A DNA stretch of 64,000 bases. Source: CAZSSM01 sp964609385 (lineage in GTDB: Bacteria; Planctomycetota; Planctomycetia; Isosphaerales; Isosphaeraceae). Both the position numbers and the translations under genes were made by a program. This document shows positions 60,356-64,000 of this stretch, one piece after another. Position 1 is the stretch's first letter. Every line of letters begins with the position of its first letter. The notes beneath the pieces were generated by a model. The model was not told the origin of the DNA and made no database searches. It saw nothing but the letters and a program-made list of their open reading frames with translations. Where the stretch lies: NCBI GenBank assembly GCA_964609385.1, contig CAZSSM010000015.1, forward strand, positions 1 through 64,000, read 5' to 3'.

Positions 60356-60971
60356 GCGATGGTCTCGAGCAGGTTTAGTATCGGGTCCCCTCAACCATCC
60401 GCGCGACCGATCCGGCGATCGTCGACCGGGTCATCTCCCCTATCATCGACCGATCGGACCGCCACCCTTAAACTTAACCCAATCCCTCCACGCCGAGCTC
60501 CGGATCCGGCCGCAATGAGGCTCGAACCGGCCGCAAAACCACCAGATTGATTATTTATTTTCACATAGCCATGCAAAAACTTTTTACATTTATTCGCATT
60601 ATGTTAAAAGTGCACAGAGAGGAGTTATTGTCGAAGCGCGTTTTCACACGGCTGGACGACTACTAGATCTATGGTGCATATCTCTATTTACTTATTTGCA
60701 CAAAAATTTGTCGATTGAAGGGGTCTCCTCGCCGTCTCAGCGACTCGGCCCGCTAAGTCACGCCTCGATGATACCAGAACGCACCGCGGCGGGCTGGATC
60801 CTCGACCGTACGAACTTAGATGGCGGCTTCCTCGATCTTAGGATCCGATCCATGATTTACTTTGAAAATTCCTAAGTATCACCTCTAAGATCATTTTGCT
60901 TCGCGTCGGAGGCTCATCCACCCCCGACGGCGTCCAAGGGGGTAGATGGCCTCATAAATTGATGTGCAGGA
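60356..60971. other. AT-rich intergenic stretch
   Basis: This gap of about 600 bases between the porin start and the end of tssH holds no gene that I can support. Bases 60545-60720 are very AT-rich (several T and A runs), and probably include the porin promoter. Confidence 0.45.
60904..60929 (-). terminator. Terminator-like hairpin after tssH
   Basis: CGTCGGAGG (60904-60912) and CCCCCGACG (60921-60929) form a 9-base stem with one mismatch and an 8-base loop, 43 bases beyond the tssH stop on the minus strand. The following sequence on that strand is not T-rich until a few bases on (AAGCAAAATG on the minus strand), so it is only moderately convincing. Confidence 0.4.
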
Positions 60972-63677
60972 TTATCGGATCTCGTATTGGAAGGCGCCGT
61001 CGTCGCCGACAGCGACCTTGACGTGTTCGATGGCGGTCCCTTCGGCCATGCGGGCCAGGATCGTCCGGGAGATCTCGGGGAGCAGGGTTCGGGTCAGGAT
61101 GTGGTCGACGGCCCGCGCGCCGGTCTCGACCTGCTTGCAGCGCTCTGAGACGGCGGCCACGAGATCTTCGCCATACTCCAAGGGAACCTTGTAATGGTCC
61201 TGGAGCCGGCGACCGATCCGATCCAATTGAAGCCGGATGATCCGCGCTAGGTTCTCGTCGGTGATCGGCATGTAGGGCACGACGATCATCCGCCCCAGGA
61301 GGGCTGCCGGGAAGGCTTTGAGCAGTTCCGGTTGCAGGGCTTCGGACATCCCCTCAGCGCTAGGCGCGGTCTCGGGATCGGCGTTGAGACTGATCGTTAG
61401 ATCCGACCCGACGTTGGAGGTCAGCAGGATCACGGTGTTCTTGAAGTCGATCTCGCGGCCCTCGCCGTCCTCGAGCATCCCCTTGTCGAAGACCTGATAG
61501 AAGAGTTCCATGACGTCGGGGTGCGCCTTCTCGACCTCGTCGAGCAGGACGACCGAATAGGGCTTGCGGCGGACCGCCTCAGTGAGCACGCCACCCTCGC
61601 CGTAGCCGACATAGCCGGGGGGCGACCCCTTGAGCGAGCTGACGGTGTGTGACTCCTGATACTCGGACATATTGATGGTGATCAGGTTCCTCTCGCCGCC
61701 GTAGAGGGCCTCAGCCAGTGCAAGGGCCGACTCGGTTTTGCCGACGCCGGAGGGTCCGACCAGCAGGAAGACGCCGATGGGACGTCGGGGGTCGGTCAGG
61801 TTGGCCCGCGCTGTCCAGATCCGCTGGCCGATCGCCTCCAAGGCCGTGTCCTGACCGATGACCCGCTTCCGGAGTGTCTCCTTAAGTTCGAGGACCTGAC
61901 GGATCTCGTCGGCGAGCATCCGACCGGCCGGGATCCCGGTCCAGCCGGAGATCACCTCGGCGACGACCTGCTCATCGACGCAGACGGGCATCAAGGGGTG
62001 ATCCCCTTGGATCGTCCGGAGCTGTTCGGAGAGTTCTTGAAGCTTGGCGCGGTCGGCCTCGATCTCGGGCGTCGGCGCCGGGCGTCGGCCGTCGTCAGCT
62101 CCCTGCTCGCCGTGCCAGGCTTCGATCCGGTTCCGGAGTTCCTGGACCTGGGTGACGAGCCCCATCTCCTGCTCCCAGCGGGCCTCCTCCTCGCGGAGTC
62201 GCCCCTGGTTGTGCTCCAAGGACTCGCGGAGCTGTTCGAGGCGTTCGTCGTGCGCGGTGCCGGTGGCGCGTTCGGCCTCGAGGATCCGGACCTCGGTCTT
62301 TAGGGCGTCGATGGTCCGTCGGAGGTCCTCGACCAGCGGCGGGATGGCGCGTTGGCCGATGGCGACGCGGGCGCAGGAGGTATCGAGCAGGCTGAGCGAC
62401 TTGTCGGGCAACTGGCGGCCGGTCAGGAACCGCGCTGAAAGCCGGACCGAGGCGTCGACGGCCTCGTCGAGGATCCGGACGCCGTGGTGCTTCTGGAGCA
62501 CGTCGGCCATGGCACGCATCATCAACGTCGCTTTATCTTGATCAGGCTCTTCCACCTTAACCACTTGGAATCGACGTGCTAGAGCGGCGTCTTTCTCGAA
62601 ATACTTCTTATATTCGGCCCAGGTCGTGGCGGCGATGGTCCTCAGCTCGCCGCGTGCCAGGGCGGGCTTGAGCAGGTTGGCCGCGTCCCCCTGACCGGCC
62701 TGGCCACCAGCGCCAATGAGCGTGTGCGCCTCGTCGATGAAGAGAATGATCGGCCGGTCGGAGCCCTTGACCTCCTCGATGACCTGCTTGAGCCGGTTCT
62801 CGAACTCACCCTTGACGCCGGCGCCGGCCTGGAGCAGGCCGAGATCGAGCGTCCGGACGACGACCGAGCGGAGCACTTCGGGCACGTCGCCGCGAGCGAT
62901 CCGGAGGGCGAATCCCTCGACGACGGCGGTCTTGCCGACGCCCGCCTCGCCGGTCAGGATCGGGTTGTTCTGCCGTCGTCGGATCAAGATGTCGACCATC
63001 TGGCGGACCTCGCCGTCGCGGCAGAGGACCGGATCGATCTTGCCCTCCTGGGCGCGTGCGGTGAGGTCGATGGTGAACTGGTCGAGCGCGGGGGTCTTGG
63101 AGGCCTTCGACGGGACACCATCGCCGGCTCCAGCTCCGGTCCCAGCACCGACGGCCGTCGCGGGACTGCCGACCGACTGGGCGGCGACCTCACCGTCCTC
63201 GATCGAACCGTCGACGATCGCCAACAGCGGTTCGACCAGCGCGTCGGCCTTGATCTTCTTCAGTTCCGGCGAGATGTCGCGGGCGACCCGGCCGAGCCGC
63301 TCGTGGGTCAACAGGGCCACCAGGAGCGTGCCGGAGCGGACAGCGCCCTGGCCATACTGGATCGAGCTGAGGAGCCAGGCCTCGCGGACCAGTTCGTCAA
63401 TCTGGGGCGAGAGGCTGGGCGTGCGATCGTTGCCGGTCTTGAATCGGTTCAATGCCGCGTTCAGGTCGGCCTGCAAGGCACCCGGGTCGACCTCAACGTG
63501 TCGGAAGATCCGGGCCAGGTCATTGTCGGTGTCCTCGATCAGCTTGAGCAGCCAGTGCTCCAGCTCGACGGTGGCATGGGTTCTCGAGAGGCAGAGACCG
63601 GCGGCCCCCTGGAGGGCATCGGTGCAGGTCTTGTCCAGCGTCTCGATCAGCGACTTTAAGTTCAGTGACACGGCCAT
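60972..63677 (-). CDS. tssH: Type VI secretion system AAA+ ATPase TssH (ClpV)
   Basis: The 901-residue protein is a Clp/Hsp100 ATPase that disassembles contracted T6SS sheaths. It has an N-terminal repeat domain (SRTHATVELEHWLLKLIEDT and LLSSIQYGQGAVRSGTLLVA), AAA1 with Walker A GEAGVGKTAV around Lys249 and Walker B ILFIDEAHTLIGAGG, a coiled-coil insertion (ILEAERATGTAHDERLEQLR), AAA2 with Walker A GPSGVGKTES around Lys647 and VVLLDEVEKAHPDVMELFYQ, and the C-terminal D2 small domain. The link at about 170-190 is Gly/Ala/Ser-rich. ClpV differs from ClpB by the N-domain and short insertion, and the T6SS call is supported by a tssG end just upstream on the same strand. Start ATG at 63677. Confidence 0.93.
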   Translation of the reverse strand: MAVSLNLKSLIETLDKTCTDALQGAAGLCLSRTHATVELEHWLLKLIEDTDNDLARIFRHVEVDPGALQADLNAALNRFKTGNDRTPSLSPQIDELVREAWLLSSIQYGQGAVRSGTLLVALLTHERLGRVARDISPELKKIKADALVEPLLAIVDGSIEDGEVAAQSVGSPATAVGAGTGAGAGDGVPSKASKTPALDQFTIDLTARAQEGKIDPVLCRDGEVRQMVDILIRRRQNNPILTGEAGVGKTAVVEGFALRIARGDVPEVLRSVVVRTLDLGLLQAGAGVKGEFENRLKQVIEEVKGSDRPIILFIDEAHTLIGAGGQAGQGDAANLLKPALARGELRTIAATTWAEYKKYFEKDAALARRFQVVKVEEPDQDKATLMMRAMADVLQKHHGVRILDEAVDASVRLSARFLTGRQLPDKSLSLLDTSCARVAIGQRAIPPLVEDLRRTIDALKTEVRILEAERATGTAHDERLEQLRESLEHNQGRLREEEARWEQEMGLVTQVQELRNRIEAWHGEQGADDGRRPAPTPEIEADRAKLQELSEQLRTIQGDHPLMPVCVDEQVVAEVISGWTGIPAGRMLADEIRQVLELKETLRKRVIGQDTALEAIGQRIWTARANLTDPRRPIGVFLLVGPSGVGKTESALALAEALYGGERNLITINMSEYQESHTVSSLKGSPPGYVGYGEGGVLTEAVRRKPYSVVLLDEVEKAHPDVMELFYQVFDKGMLEDGEGREIDFKNTVILLTSNVGSDLTISLNADPETAPSAEGMSEALQPELLKAFPAALLGRMIVVPYMPITDENLARIIRLQLDRIGRRLQDHYKVPLEYGEDLVAAVSERCKQVETGARAVDHILTRTLLPEISRTILARMAEGTAIEHVKVAVGDDGAFQYEIR

Positions 63678-63781
63678 GACGATGATCCTCTGGAGAGATC
63701 TGGGACGGATTGGCTTACGCTTGCCAGGTGATTTCCAAGCGTTTGACTGAATCTGTACGCTCTGACGCTGGCCGGTGACAT

Positions 63782-64000
63782 CTATGCGCTTTTGGTGGTC
63801 ATTGCCGATCCGTCGGCCGGGCTAGGGAATCGGACCTCGTCGGCGTCGTGCGGAGCGCCGTCCTCGCCGACGAGCCAGGCCATTTGTCCGAGCCTCGGCG
63901 CGTTGTCGGGATCGAGTCGGGTGGGCGGGACCTGCTCGGCGCAGAGGACGAGTTGGAACTCGACGAGCCGTTCCAGGCCGACATAGAGCAGGATCAGGTC
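63782..64000 (-). CDS. tssG: Type VI secretion baseplate protein TssG, C-terminal end (partial)
   Basis: The frame is open to the right edge and stops with TAG at 63782-63784. The visible 72 residues contain YVGLERLVEFQLVLCAEQVP and RLGQMAWLVGED, which match the C-terminal signature of TssG (VasB/ImpH), where ...E(L/W)xxQLVLxAxEVPPxxL and LGxxxWL are conserved. TssG is part of the T6SS baseplate wedge. It lies 104 bases before tssH on the same strand, so the two belong to one T6SS cluster that continues outside the window. The last 15 residues (SAMTTKSA) extend past the usual end. Confidence 0.85.
   Translation of the reverse strand, partial: DLILLYVGLERLVEFQLVLCAEQVPPTRLDPDNAPRLGQMAWLVGEDGAPHDADEVRFPSPADGSAMTTKSA

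Overview
The window is GC-rich bacterial DNA, most likely from a planctomycete of the Isosphaeraceae/Gemmata type. This is inferred from a PEP-CTERM protein, SUMF1-like proteins with the planctomycete repeat-companion N-terminal domain (TIGR02996 type), diverged ECF-like sigma factors, a sulfate adenylyltransferase/APS kinase fusion, and large multidomain proteins of the HEAT/WGR, CHAT and cytochrome-membrane kinds. No species-level call is possible from sequence alone.

Layout. 1-4.6 kb: end of an Ala/Pro-rich protein, an NYN-LOTUS RNase-like protein, a single-pass membrane protein, a PEP-CTERM protein, and a chimeric pseudogene built from pieces of two genes in this window. 5.2-9.1 kb: two convergent ECF-like sigma factors and two unknown genes. 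9.3-13.6 kb: a membrane glycosyltransferase (parent of the chimera), a truncated and frameshifted RecG/AlbA_2-like relic, and a SUMF1-like gene broken by an in-frame TGA. 14.5-17.3 kb: CBM9-like secreted protein, then an SDR and a TetR regulator behind an inverted-repeat promoter. 17.5-24.4 kb: a complete type XIII-like retron (WGR/HEAT-ARM protein, WH-SWIM protein, msr-msd RNA, reverse transcriptase). 24.6-25.3 kb: bifunctional-nuclease-domain protein and tRNA-Ser(UGA). 25.4-26.2 kb: IS3 relic and AT-richer DNA. 26.2-39.8 kb: a lipase-CHAT fusion protease followed by a tight four-gene cassette (dihaem cytochrome lipoprotein, GMC oxidoreductase, patatin-like phospholipase, DUF4331-like membrane protein). 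39.8-45.2 kb: an IS1595 relic, a candidate selenoprotein (peroxiredoxin-like with U-x-x-C), and sulfate assimilation genes (CysH-type reductase, Rrf2 regulator, Sat-CysC fusion). 45.3-47.6 kb: nitrilase-fold protein and a small unknown. 47.7-53.5 kb: a polysaccharide-type cluster (cupin, flippase, sulfotransferase, O-antigen ligase with TPRs). 53.7-60.4 kb: EF-hand O-methyltransferase, sarcosine-oxidase-like enzyme, GlcD-type oxidase, a second TGA-interrupted SUMF1-like gene and a porin. 61-64 kb: type VI secretion genes tssH (clpV) and the 3' end of tssG.

How the parts may work together. Sat-CysC makes APS and PAPS; CysH would reduce the activated sulfate for assimilation, and the nearby sulfotransferase could use PAPS to sulfate a polymer handled by the flippase and ligase. 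The retron genes lie in one direction from a single good promoter, with the ncRNA between the WH-SWIM and RT genes, as expected for an anti-phage retron. The lipase-CHAT protein and the redox/lipid cassette downstream share strand and lipid-related domains but their common purpose is unknown.

The most notable observations are the retron with a recognisable a1/a2 and msd structure, the UGA codon exactly at the first catalytic Cys position of a peroxiredoxin-like protein with a fitting SECIS-like hairpin, and the lipase-CHAT/cytochrome/GMC/patatin region.
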